Program-made: the position numbers and the translations under genes | In this document: positions 34,101 through 41,982 of the stretch, piece after piece | Numbering within the stretch: the stretch's first letter is position 1 | Layout of the letters: every line of letters begins with the position of its first letter | The notes under the pieces: model-generated | What the model saw: only the letters and a program-made list of their open reading frames with translations | Database searches by the model: none | Told to the model about the DNA's origin: nothing | From: CAZNKU01 sp045541135 | Lineage (GTDB): Bacteria > Bacillota > Clostridia > Monoglobales > Firm-18 | Reading direction: 5' to 3' | Assembly (NCBI GenBank): GCA_045541135.1 | Contig: JAZQIO010000007.1 | Span: 1 to 48,151, forward strand | Length of the DNA stretch: 48,151 nt

Positions 34101-36156
34101 GAACTTTTAACATACCGACAGCTTCGCCCTGCTGTTTGTTATTAGTAAGCTTATATCCGTCAGATATTACCGTTCCGTTTACTGTATTTACAAACTCTAT
34201 ATCATTTGAAGTAAAATCATAATCTGCAAGTTTTGTATTTTCTGCGCCTTCCATAGCTTTTACGGTAAAACCGTACACCTTTTCAAAGTATATTCCGTTT
34301 GAATTACCGGAAACCGTAATTCCTGTTTTTTCGTCTTTGAATCTGCGTTTAACAGTACCGTCAACCTTAACCAGGTCTTCATTCAAACTGCTTACATTAC
34401 CTGCCTTTGTAACAGCTTCAGGTATTATAATATTTTCAACTACGTTTGAAGCATCTGTAACTATGCTTGCAGGCAAATCGGCATCAAATTTTTCATAAGC
34501 CAAATTACCCGGATAATCAGAGTTCTTTTCAAGCTCATAAAGCTTAATGTTTTTAAAGGTTATTGAGTCTCCGTCCTGACAGTAACTTCTTATTCTGTAC
34601 CACAAGCCTGTAACCGCAGTAAGAGAATGGTTACCCTCACCAACCTTTTCAAAAGTGCCGTCTGCTAACTTTCCATAACCTGTTACTGTATTTGTTTTTG
34701 TATTTATAACAAAGCATATTGTAGTATCCTTGCCGCTTTCGAAGGACGGAAGGTTAAACAGTACATCTTTGTCATTCCAGTACACAACCTGATTTTTAGG
34801 TGTAGGTTTGAATGGCATACGTATTTCAATATTATTTTTGTTTTCAAATTTACCTGTTGAATCATCAATAAACAAGTCTGCACGACCCGTTGATTTATTG
34901 CCGTCCCAACCGTCGCCCTGTACTGCATTGAAGGTATATTCAAGAGCATAAATGCCGTTATAACCTGTTTTATACATGGCATTTCCGTCATTGTCATACA
35001 TAAGCTCTGTAAGGTTAATACCGAATGCGTCTACATTAGCACCGCCTGTTTTGGCATCATTTGTGAATATAGGTTCGCCTTTATGGCTTATTTTAATACC
35101 GTCATTTTCATATGAAATTTCAGTATTATATTTTTCAACGCTGTCGAATTTATCGATAATAACTCGTTTGCCAAGCTCTGTTTCAGCAAAAGCTTTGTTA
35201 AGGTCATAGCTGAACAAAAGTGTACCGCCCTCATACGGATTTACGCCTGTTACAGGATCGGGGTCCGGATTTGGGTCAGGGTTAGGATTCGGATCAGGAT
35301 CAGGATCAGGTTCCTGTGAACCCGGTGCAACCGGTTTATCCTCAGCAAAAAGTACTCTCATACAAATATTATCATAGTTTGTTGCTATTGATGGCTGATG
35401 CCACAATGCTCTGTCCAAATAAATCATACTTGGATATAATGTTGTACCCTCACCGTATAATATCTGTGTATCGTCAACATAAGCACCATATGTAAGCTTT
35501 GTTGTAGTTGCATCATAATATGCTCTTACTTCAACAGTTACCCAACTGCCGGGAGTATAGCTTGCACTGCCTGTAACAGCAGTTGTTGTATCAATACCCA
35601 CTAAAGAATCAACAGTAAAAGCCCCATCGGCATACTTAACTACAAATTCACCGTAATCAGTACTTCCTAATGCTCCACTCTTTCCGTTTGCTGTGGTAAA
35701 TGATGGTGTAAATGTTCTTTCAGCATTTGCATTTGCATCATTTGGTATCATAATGTCATACATAACTGAAAATACAGGCTTATTAAGTTTTGCATTAGTT
35801 ACCTGAGAATAAAAGTTAAAGTTTGTGCTTGGGTCATAACGCAAATCCTTGCTGTAATCAATTGTGTAGCAGTTGTCACCTGTTGAGCGTTCAACAGTGC
35901 TTAAGCCTGTGCCTGTACCACCTGCCAAAAGAGAAATCTGGTATTTTGTTGTGGTGATACCACCCGTTGGATAAAGATTTCCGCTTACAACAGGCCCCGT
36001 TGTGGTAGTACCTTTATTATCAGTTATAATAGTACCGTCCCATTTAACTATATCATAGGGTTCTGCAGTTGTTGCTGTTGCCGCAGAAACCGATGCAGTT
36101 ACCGCCATACTAAGTAAAATTGTAAATGTTAAAATAATTGAAATTATTCTTTTCAT
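31114..36156 (-). CDS. Giant SLH surface protein with lectin-like, Ig-like and discoidin domains
   Basis: A 1680-residue exported protein. Order: signal peptide (1-25); concanavalin-like domain (26-275) shared with the product of 25242-27209; an Asp/Pro/Asn linker (281-302); further laminin-G-like beta domains; at least four atrophied bacterial Ig-like modules (recognisable by V-x-W-x-S-x-(N/D)); an F5/8 type C (discoidin) domain (about 1230-1360, with NSYITIDMGGLNDINSLYFF and ARYIKIANI); a Gly-rich linker (about 1452-1472); and three SLH domains (1505-1680) for wall attachment. No catalytic centre is recognised, so it is probably a glycan-capturing scaffold that works with the lyase encoded 15 bp downstream. 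GGGGAGGTG precedes ATG 36156. Confidence 0.82.
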   Translation of the reverse strand: MKRIISIILTFTILLSMAVTASVSAATATTAEPYDIVKWDGTIITDNKGTTTTGPVVSGNLYPTGGITTTKYQISLLAGGTGTGLSTVERSTGDNCYTIDYSKDLRYDPSTNFNFYSQVTNAKLNKPVFSVMYDIMIPNDANANAERTFTPSFTTANGKSGALGSTDYGEFVVKYADGAFTVDSLVGIDTTTAVTGSASYTPGSWVTVEVRAYYDATTTKLTYGAYVDDTQILYGEGTTLYPSMIYLDRALWHQPSIATNYDNICMRVLFAEDKPVAPGSQEPDPDPDPNPNPDPNPDPDPVTGVNPYEGGTLLFSYDLNKAFAETELGKRVIIDKFDSVEKYNTEISYENDGIKISHKGEPIFTNDAKTGGANVDAFGINLTELMYDNDGNAMYKTGYNGIYALEYTFNAVQGDGWDGNKSTGRADLFIDDSTGKFENKNNIEIRMPFKPTPKNQVVYWNDKDVLFNLPSFESGKDTTICFVINTKTNTVTGYGKLADGTFEKVGEGNHSLTAVTGLWYRIRSYCQDGDSITFKNIKLYELEKNSDYPGNLAYEKFDADLPASIVTDASNVVENIIIPEAVTKAGNVSSLNEDLVKVDGTVKRRFKDEKTGITVSGNSNGIYFEKVYGFTVKAMEGAENTKLADYDFTSNDIEFVNTVNGTVISDGYKLTNNKQQGEAVGMLKVLDTHDTYTDTYYYDNVGAYDFEISLTPEITDGAAFVEVGNYTESKGFVPFGTVKITADKIVYCGEDDVVAVKENTASNEYDINFRTYTDEKGMWISVNSKEISKLPYTYTADKNILNAYKVSFVDGTANDSIVIKDASFTRLLKSSNTTLEQTLAAADSISIYDVTQNPDNAYGAISLPKVSGYKINWTSNNPLANLEQGKVYCTEDDTDIVISAVITPEGKADTKVLKEFKIKVLGTDDPEYLLEGALAKIVPENITNQNPDALIADLKLPSITEEGYAVTWDSLNDNIMSDRGVINKNINISKNTEVTLKATVVAPSGSASKEIKFVVAKRGKDVECNLADITENAENVVTYSAEVSNTNGSMKLCDENDNKIIGFNVENSKIIFSNGTEYEVDGNTFALKVVMNSADSKVSVFVNDDLVIDYVAYAEKAKGFKSVSKSGVTLSNEKVIFDEYALFNYNVKVFDYFANLGEGYINADVVLKTNAVGGVKVEWTSSDNGILTNTGTYTATDSITFFNVTLKLTVNGGTDAYFERVVDCVAVPDEVKNVFKNVTVITDIKEDINNDTTKVRDNNFATYFEGTRINENSYITIDMGGLNDINSLYFFREADDNNIKSCDIYVSENGVEWNGPVASVNFTDLKSNHVKFDMQTARYIKIANIVTENGGIKLYEIKGYISYSSDDKAYKDIMALDMPSEYVLKQDYIELPTTGSLYGSSLVWKSSNESVISKDGNITKPSGKKEVEVVLTVTATLDGKTSVKSFKYLVRGSGSASGGAGGAGGGGGFGGNIAGVNTGGTTITALPDKNDIVQTPSNENLNTEFKDVKVTDWHYTYIINLKNKGIIDGYEDGNFYPNNKITREEFVKLLVNIAGIELVEEYEGFEDVSASDWFAPYVYTAKKLNIVNGIDDKNFGVGKPISRQDMSVMIYNLMTMKNDVSVSKDKFADDGDIAEYASDAVYSMKSLEVLNGYEDGTFKPLGQLTRAEAAKVITLIANIQ

Positions 36157-36169
36157 AACTACACCTCCC

Positions 36170-38776
36170 CTATCTTCTTACAACTATTGCACGTACTGTG
36201 CCAACGTTTGCGGAAACAAATATCTTGTCACCAATCTGAATATCGTCAAATGTAAGTGTATCCACAATATTTTTACCTTCAAGCAGATAAATCGGCGGTG
36301 TACCTGTCATGAAAACTTCATATGTTGTTGTAACTCCACCAAAATCTACTGTTATATTATCTGTCCAACGGTTTTTAAGCTGTGAAACATAGTTATATTT
36401 ACAGTCAGCTACCTTACCAAGACATAATTCATTTGCCTGGAATGCATTAAGCAAGAAACTACCGTTATATGCATTTGCATCCTGAATTAATGAAAAACCG
36501 TTAAGCTCATCATTACCCTCAACAAGAGAATAGCTTATTAAATCACCTGCACCAAGAGCAGTAAAGCTTTCAGGATTTGGTATAAGATTTGAAACAAAGT
36601 AGTTTTTCTCGCCGTCTTTTGTAATCAAATTAACTACAAGCTTTTCTTCACCGTTATCAATTTTTCTTGAAAGCTTTTTAACCATTGCAACATCACTTGA
36701 TGCTGTAACCGTACCGGGTACACCTGCTTCCATTTTTTCAGTAATAACTACCAAGCCTGCAATGCTTGTAACCTCATCAACATCATAAGCCTTTATCTTG
36801 TACTCTGTTGCATTAAGAAGCATTACGGGAACAAGCAAATCGTCGTCAGATGAGCCTGCAATGTCTTCCGGAATACAAATTGACATTGTCTCACTTTCGG
36901 TAATACCGAAACCGTATGTAGAACCTAAGCTGAAAACTTTTCCGTTTTCGTTATATGTTTTGTATGTGTCAATGTCATATGGAGGAATAATTTCCACCTT
37001 GGTGATTTCGTTATTTGAATTAAGCGAATAGGAAATTACCTGATCTTTTATAAGCTCAGATGCTTTTGCAGCCTTATATTTTTCACCGTCCACAGAAACA
37101 TTTGTTGCAAGAGGATAAATTATTTTACCTGTATTTCTGAAGAACAGCTTTTTGGAAGTTTCCGAAGAACCGTCTTCGGCTATGGAATCCTTCTTTGTTT
37201 CGCTGATGTAACCGGGTGTAATTAAAGCAACCTTTACATTACCGAAACCGTTATCGGGAACTGAAACAGTCATTACATAAGCGTAATTGTCGTATGAAAC
37301 AGTTTCCTCAATATATACAACTTCATTCATAAAGTTAATGTATGCGTCAATGTGCTTTCCAAGTTCAGGAACGATACCGTTTGCACATTTATACACATCA
37401 GAATCTATAGTGATGTATTCACCGTCTATAATTTTTACTGTTCCGGTAGCCTTTTTATCGGAAACTATTACAGTAACAAGCTTTTTATCATTACTTTTAG
37501 CTATACTTATAACGCTGTCAACAGGAATTTCCTCAACAGAAAGTCTGTTTCCGTCAGCATCTGTAATGTTTACAAGTATTTCCTCATCATCAAGTGAAAG
37601 ATATCTTGTTCCGTCAATTGTCTGGCTGTTTGCAAAATAAACCTGCTTTGTTTCAGCATAGATTTTTTCAACCACTGCATCCTTGTAATCATATATGTAA
37701 ATAACATCATAAACTTCGTCTTCGTTATTATCTATTGCTCTTAATGTGCCGTTTTTATAATTCGCAATATTTTCAACAGTCCAGTTTCTTTCTCTTCTGT
37801 TGTTGTAAACAACCTTTGTGGTTTCATCATATTTAAACTTTAATGCATTATCATTAACATTGTATTTCAACACATTAGATGATGCACTTATAAAGTCAGA
37901 AAGTGAAAATTCTATGACCTTATTTTTTGATGTTGGCTGTATTGAAGTAACAGTAGCAGTATCACTGTCAGCATATTCAACGTAGTAATCTACGTTCATG
38001 CCAACAAGTCCGCTTGGTACAGCAAAATCACAGTTTAAAACTTCACCGTCAATCTGTATGATATTTGTCTTAGTCTTGCCTATTTCTGTGTCGTGAAGAT
38101 AAGTGAATCTGTCAGCAGTTACAACACCTGTTTTTTTAGTCAATTTATGGTGCTGTGCAGTCTGAAGGTATGATTTTAAAGTATTTCCCTCCACAACTTC
38201 ATAACTTCCTGTGCCAAACATACCGAAGTTTTCTGTCATAACATCTACATTAAGGGAATTGTAAATAATCATATGGCCATCACGGCGTGTAACGTATTCA
38301 CCTGTTGTATTTACGTTTTTGTATATACCCAGTGCCCCTGCCTGGTAATAATAAGCATCAAGGTCACTGCCGTTAACGATATTTGAATAGCCAAGAACAT
38401 TAACCATTATTTTGCCTGCCTGACCGTATGTAACATAGGCATCAGGGCTGAATGTACCCACTCCTGTACCTGACAGGATTTTAAGTTCGTAAAGAAGATT
38501 TATTGCCCCAACGTGAGGAGTTGCCGAAACATCGGAAAAATATCCTTTATCTCTTAGTGTTTCAGCAATTTCAGAATGACCCATTGCATTTACAACAAGC
38601 TGAGCAAACTCTGCTCTTGTCATGTATGCATCCATATCTCCATTCTTGTCCAAACCTTCCATAACACCTAAGGATTCGAGGTCAAACATAACATCATTCA
38701 TATCCGCAAACACTGAAGGTACAATGAGTGCAAATATACATACCATGCTAATTAAAACTTTTAAAAATTTTCTCAT
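36170..38776 (-). CDS. SLH-domain surface protein with N-terminal SLH repeats
   Basis: An 868-residue exported protein with a signal peptide at 1-24 (cleavage after VFA). The SLH region is at the N-terminus, about 26-178: two clear copies (with MTRAEFAQLVVNAMG and YVTYGQAGKIMVNVLGY) and a weaker third (YVTRRDGHMIIYNSL). The remaining 690 residues are beta-rich, with KYDETTKVVYNN, D-x-YKCANGIVPELGKHIDAYI and repeated strand-turn patterns, but I recognise no family. Its neighbours carry SLH at the C-terminus, so its orientation on the wall is reversed. It could be a structural or binding protein. The start is fixed by an ATGA overlap with the epimerase-like gene. Confidence 0.78.
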   Translation of the reverse strand: MRKFLKVLISMVCIFALIVPSVFADMNDVMFDLESLGVMEGLDKNGDMDAYMTRAEFAQLVVNAMGHSEIAETLRDKGYFSDVSATPHVGAINLLYELKILSGTGVGTFSPDAYVTYGQAGKIMVNVLGYSNIVNGSDLDAYYYQAGALGIYKNVNTTGEYVTRRDGHMIIYNSLNVDVMTENFGMFGTGSYEVVEGNTLKSYLQTAQHHKLTKKTGVVTADRFTYLHDTEIGKTKTNIIQIDGEVLNCDFAVPSGLVGMNVDYYVEYADSDTATVTSIQPTSKNKVIEFSLSDFISASSNVLKYNVNDNALKFKYDETTKVVYNNRRERNWTVENIANYKNGTLRAIDNNEDEVYDVIYIYDYKDAVVEKIYAETKQVYFANSQTIDGTRYLSLDDEEILVNITDADGNRLSVEEIPVDSVISIAKSNDKKLVTVIVSDKKATGTVKIIDGEYITIDSDVYKCANGIVPELGKHIDAYINFMNEVVYIEETVSYDNYAYVMTVSVPDNGFGNVKVALITPGYISETKKDSIAEDGSSETSKKLFFRNTGKIIYPLATNVSVDGEKYKAAKASELIKDQVISYSLNSNNEITKVEIIPPYDIDTYKTYNENGKVFSLGSTYGFGITESETMSICIPEDIAGSSDDDLLVPVMLLNATEYKIKAYDVDEVTSIAGLVVITEKMEAGVPGTVTASSDVAMVKKLSRKIDNGEEKLVVNLITKDGEKNYFVSNLIPNPESFTALGAGDLISYSLVEGNDELNGFSLIQDANAYNGSFLLNAFQANELCLGKVADCKYNYVSQLKNRWTDNITVDFGGVTTTYEVFMTGTPPIYLLEGKNIVDTLTFDDIQIGDKIFVSANVGTVRAIVVRR

Positions 38777-39996
38777 AAATTCACACACTCCTTATAATTT
38801 ATATTATAAATTGCCGGATTTTCTTTATCAAAGGTAATATTTTCAAGTACATCCACAAGCATCATAAGTGCTCTTGGCAGATGAAACGGATCTTTTACGG
38901 GAAGTGCCGCTGTTTCACCCACATTACCGTCATTATCAAGCCAGTTGTACCATTCGCCGTATCCGTTTGGATAGTGGCTGTACACAAAATCATTAAGCTC
39001 TCTGTGAATATAAGCATACCACTCATCGCCCGTATGCTTATATGCATAGGCTGTTGCTACCAAAGTTTCCAGCTGTACCCACCATGGCTTGTATGTAGGC
39101 TTACCCCAGAAGCAAGGCTCTATACCGTCTATATCAAGTGCAAGTATAAGACCGCCCTTTTCCTTGTCAAGTGCAAGCTCTATATGTCTTTTTATCAGCT
39201 TACAACAGGTTTTTATATTTTCGGTTTCATTTCTGTCCTCAAAAATTTGTATTAAAAACCACATACATTCTATTGCATGGCCCGGTACACAAGCTCTTCC
39301 CTCAGGTGTATCCATAAACTTGCCGTCTGTGGTTACAAATTCCAAAATTGCATCCTTTTCCTTAACATAAAAATGGTTAAGTACCTCCATTGCAAGCCTG
39401 TAACCTTCGTTACATATATCTTCTCTTTCAAGTGCTTTGCCAAGTTGGTAATAAAAATACGAAAAACACATATTCACACCGTGAGTTTTTGTACCGTCCT
39501 TAATTACATAAGGTGCAACCGTGTATGTTCCCGGGTGGTTAATTCTCCAAAGAGTATTTTCGTAGGTTTCCAAGGCAATTTGCTTTGCCCTTTCATCCCC
39601 CGTTGCCTTGTAGTATTCCGTCATACCCGCAAGCACAAAACCGTCAACATACAGGCTGATATCTTTATCAAGAACGTTGCCTTGTTCATCAAATCGGTAT
39701 AGCCACTTACCGTCCTCATCTCTGCCGGTTGTTAAAAGATAGTTGAATAATCCCGTTGCAACATCAAGATATTCCTTTTTCTTTTCAATTCTGTTATACA
39801 AAGCGGAAAATGTCCAAAGTGCTCTGCCTTGGGACCATATGTAGCGTTCCTTTGAAATCAAACTTCCGTCTTCGTTAAGGCAATTATTTATTGCCCCCGA
39901 TTCATCAACTGCATATTTTAACCAATATGGAATAATTTCATCCACAAGAGTTTTTTTATACTGTTCCTTATATTTCAACAATTCTTCCCTGTTCAA
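38773..39996 (-). CDS. N-acylglucosamine 2-epimerase (AGE) family protein
   Basis: A 407-residue (alpha/alpha)6-barrel protein of the AGE family, without signal peptide. Typical segments are the N-terminal W-x-QGRALWTFSALYN, PGHAIECMWFLIQ and the aromatic-rich KPWWVQLETLVATAY. Members interconvert N-acetylglucosamine with N-acetylmannosamine, or epimerise other sugars (cellobiose, mannose), so the precise substrate is inference. No ATG start fits. TTG 39996 lies 12 bp after GGAG, and ATT 40002 would be better spaced. The stop overlaps the next start by ATGA, coupling a cytoplasmic enzyme to a surface-protein gene. It heads the operon divergent from AraC gene 3; a TATAAT is at 40042-40037 on the minus strand. 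Confidence 0.82.
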   Translation of the reverse strand: MNREELLKYKEQYKKTLVDEIIPYWLKYAVDESGAINNCLNEDGSLISKERYIWSQGRALWTFSALYNRIEKKKEYLDVATGLFNYLLTTGRDEDGKWLYRFDEQGNVLDKDISLYVDGFVLAGMTEYYKATGDERAKQIALETYENTLWRINHPGTYTVAPYVIKDGTKTHGVNMCFSYFYYQLGKALEREDICNEGYRLAMEVLNHFYVKEKDAILEFVTTDGKFMDTPEGRACVPGHAIECMWFLIQIFEDRNETENIKTCCKLIKRHIELALDKEKGGLILALDIDGIEPCFWGKPTYKPWWVQLETLVATAYAYKHTGDEWYAYIHRELNDFVYSHYPNGYGEWYNWLDNDGNVGETAALPVKDPFHLPRALMMLVDVLENITFDKENPAIYNINYKECVNL

Positions 39997-40086
39997 AACA
40001 ATATTTCACTCCATTATTTATATTATCTATAATACCATTATAACAAATCAAGTATTTTATTAAATTGTATTTTCTTCATTAAAATA

Positions 40087-40115
40087 TTGCAAAAAGTGTA
40101 CTGTTGTGTTATAGT
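40087..40115 (+). promoter_or_regulatory. Sigma-A promoter of AraC gene 3
   Basis: TTGCAA (40087-40092), 17 bp, TATAGT (40110-40115), followed by the AAGGAGGT ribosome binding site. Confidence 0.65.
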
Positions 40116-40138
40116 ATAAATGTAAGGAGGTAGAAACG

Positions 40139-41017
40139 GTGAAATTACACATTCATGCTCAATACGAAGACGATACATTATACTATAATCACGCAACAAA
40201 GGAAGACCAGGAACACAAGGATTATTCTCCTCATTTTCACGATGTTTGTGAGTTGATATTCTTTAAAGCGGGGGATATTTCATACATTGTTGACGGACGA
40301 AAATATAAGCTTGAAAAAAATATGCTGGTGCTTTCCAGACCAACGGACAGACATTGCCTTTACATAGAAGGTGATTCGGATTACGAAAGGCACAACATAC
40401 TTTTTGATGAAAAGCAATTGCCGTTTAACATATACGAAAAGATTCCACACGATGTAAATGTTATAAATTTTAATGCCAATAAGTCCGTAATAAACTTATT
40501 TGATAAAATGGATTTTTACTGCAAAAATCTTGAAGACAGCGATTTGAAGTACGTTCTTAAAAACCTTGTAGAGGAAGTATTTTACAACATTATTATTGAA
40601 ACAAAATCAGTTATTAAGACCGACTACACACAATTAAATCCACTGGTTAACAGAGCCGTTAAATACATAGATGAAAATCTGCTTACATTAAAAAGCATAG
40701 ATGATATTTGTAACGAACTTTTCATTACAAAAAGTCACCTTCACCACCTTTTCATAAAGCATCTTCAGATATCACCAAAAAAATATATCACTACAAAAAG
40801 ACTTGCATATGCAAGACGTGAAATATATGCAGGCGGAAAGGCAATGGACGTATGCTTAAAATGCGGTTTTTCCGATTATTCGGCATTTTTCAGGGCATAT
40901 AAAACTCATTTTAACCATTGTCCGTCAGATATAGAATCAAAGGAAATTATAAAGACAAGTAACGAGGACTTTGTAAAAACAAGTAATGAAGACTTAATAA
41001 GAAGATATAATGACTAA
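40139..41017 (+). CDS. AraC-family regulator 3
   Basis: A 292-residue AraC regulator starting with GTG, supported by AAGGAGGT 7 bp upstream. The N-terminal cupin (about residues 30-100: YSPHFHDVCELIFFKAGDISYIVDGRKYKLEKNMLVL) contains the H-x-H-x-x-x-E pattern of sugar-sensing AraC proteins. The C-terminal HTH pair is at about residues 178-270 (IDDICNELFITKSHLHHLFIKHLQISPKKYI; AMDVCLKCGFSDYSAFFRAYKTHF). The tail has an 8-residue tandem duplication (KTSNEDFV, KTSNEDLI). It is divergent from the epimerase/SLH/lyase operon, which it probably activates. Confidence 0.92.
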   Translation: MKLHIHAQYEDDTLYYNHATKEDQEHKDYSPHFHDVCELIFFKAGDISYIVDGRKYKLEKNMLVLSRPTDRHCLYIEGDSDYERHNILFDEKQLPFNIYEKIPHDVNVINFNANKSVINLFDKMDFYCKNLEDSDLKYVLKNLVEEVFYNIIIETKSVIKTDYTQLNPLVNRAVKYIDENLLTLKSIDDICNELFITKSHLHHLFIKHLQISPKKYITTKRLAYARREIYAGGKAMDVCLKCGFSDYSAFFRAYKTHFNHCPSDIESKEIIKTSNEDFVKTSNEDLIRRYND

Positions 41018-41050
41018 AAAGGCTGAACGATTAATTTCGTTCAGCCTTTT
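41017..41050. terminator. Bidirectional terminator between two AraC genes
   Basis: AAAAGGCTGAACGA (41017-41030), loop TTAATT and TCGTTCAGCCTTTT (41037-41050) form a perfect 14-bp stem with A and T borders. It overlaps the last base of the AraC 3 stop codon and serves the convergent AraC 4 gene as well. Confidence 0.9.
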
Positions 41051-41065
41051 ATCGTTGCGGATATA

Positions 41066-41833
41066 TCAGTATTTTGTGATTTGACAATATAATTTAGATG
41101 GTGGCACTCCATATTCTTTTTTTACAACACGGCTAAAATATTTGACATCACAAAACCCCGACATTTCAGCTACTTCCTTTATAGAGTATTTCCCGGTCGA
41201 AAGGAGTTTTTCAGCATAAATCAAACGCTTCGATATTAAATATTTGATGGGGCTCATGTTAAATTTTCTTAAAAAAAGCTTACGAAAATACGTGTTGCTC
41301 ATACGTGCCTTTGCAACTATTTTTTCCACTGTACACTCAACAGATGTATAATTTTTTTCCATGTATTCAATAGCATCATGAAATGCTTTCGTAGTTTCAG
41401 CACGCAAAGATGAGGATTGCTGAACCGATATATTTTCTAAAATTTCACACATCACAGACAGCGAAGAATAATAATAGCCATTTTCCTTTTTGTTCCAAAT
41501 ATCCAAAAGCCTATAAAAAAGTATTGAAATTATATGAAAATTATTTAATCGATAATTTTCCATTTCTGAAATCAGGTCAGACTCGAAATGAATGACTAAT
41601 ATTTCATTTTTTTCTTGATATGTTGCCTTGTAAGAGCAATTTGCAGGCATATAAAATACATCGCCTGTATTGGTGTTAGAATTTATATTACCATTGGAAA
41701 ACGAAGCACTCCCACATAGACGAAGCGCCAATGCATGATAGGGTCTTGCTGCTACTTGTACAGATGCAATATCCCATGACATAAATCGGACTTCTTTGAT
41801 TTTAATGCTGATATTCTCGTTTATAACAGACAT
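41066..41833 (-). CDS. AraC-family regulator 4
   Basis: A 255-residue AraC regulator. The N-terminal part (residues 20-110) is a weaker cupin-like domain with GDVFYMPANCSYKATYQEKNEILVIHFESDL. The C-terminal HTH pair is at about residues 155-250 (VEKIVAKARMSNTYFRKLFLRKFNMSPIKYLISKR; IKEVAEMSGFCDVKYFSRVVKKEYGVPPSKLY). The frame opens with GTG 41842, in the GGGAG region; ATG 41833, 8 bp after GGGAG, is preferred. It is divergent from the GH20-type gene, its likely target, with a TTTACA-17-TATAAT promoter of its own. Confidence 0.91.
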   Translation of the reverse strand: MSVINENISIKIKEVRFMSWDIASVQVAARPYHALALRLCGSASFSNGNINSNTNTGDVFYMPANCSYKATYQEKNEILVIHFESDLISEMENYRLNNFHIISILFYRLLDIWNKKENGYYYSSLSVMCEILENISVQQSSSLRAETTKAFHDAIEYMEKNYTSVECTVEKIVAKARMSNTYFRKLFLRKFNMSPIKYLISKRLIYAEKLLSTGKYSIKEVAEMSGFCDVKYFSRVVKKEYGVPPSKLYCQITKY

Positions 41834-41854
41834 ATAGTTCACTCCCTTTAGGAT

Positions 41855-41948
41855 ATTATATAATAATTTACGATAAATGTAAAGTTATAAAAAATCCACC
41901 TTTTGTGTTATTTAATCAGTTGAACATTACATCAATATGTGATAAAAT
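41855..41948. promoter_or_regulatory. Divergent promoters of AraC 4 and the GH20-type gene
   Basis: Minus strand: TTTACA (41883-41878), 17 bp, TATAAT (41860-41855). Plus strand: TTGAAC (41920-41925), 17 bp, TAAAAT (41943-41948). The AraC promoter also contains a TTTAC-N7-GTAAA inverted repeat starting at its -35 box, a possible autoregulatory site. Confidence 0.7.
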
Positions 41949-41982
41949 AGCCGCAAATAATAAAGAAAGAGGTATTCTATAT

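Noticed and set aside
35260..35320. Repetitive DNA suspected as a CRISPR or microsatellite element
   Set aside because: It encodes the in-frame Asp/Pro/Asn linker of the giant surface protein; there are no spaced repeats.
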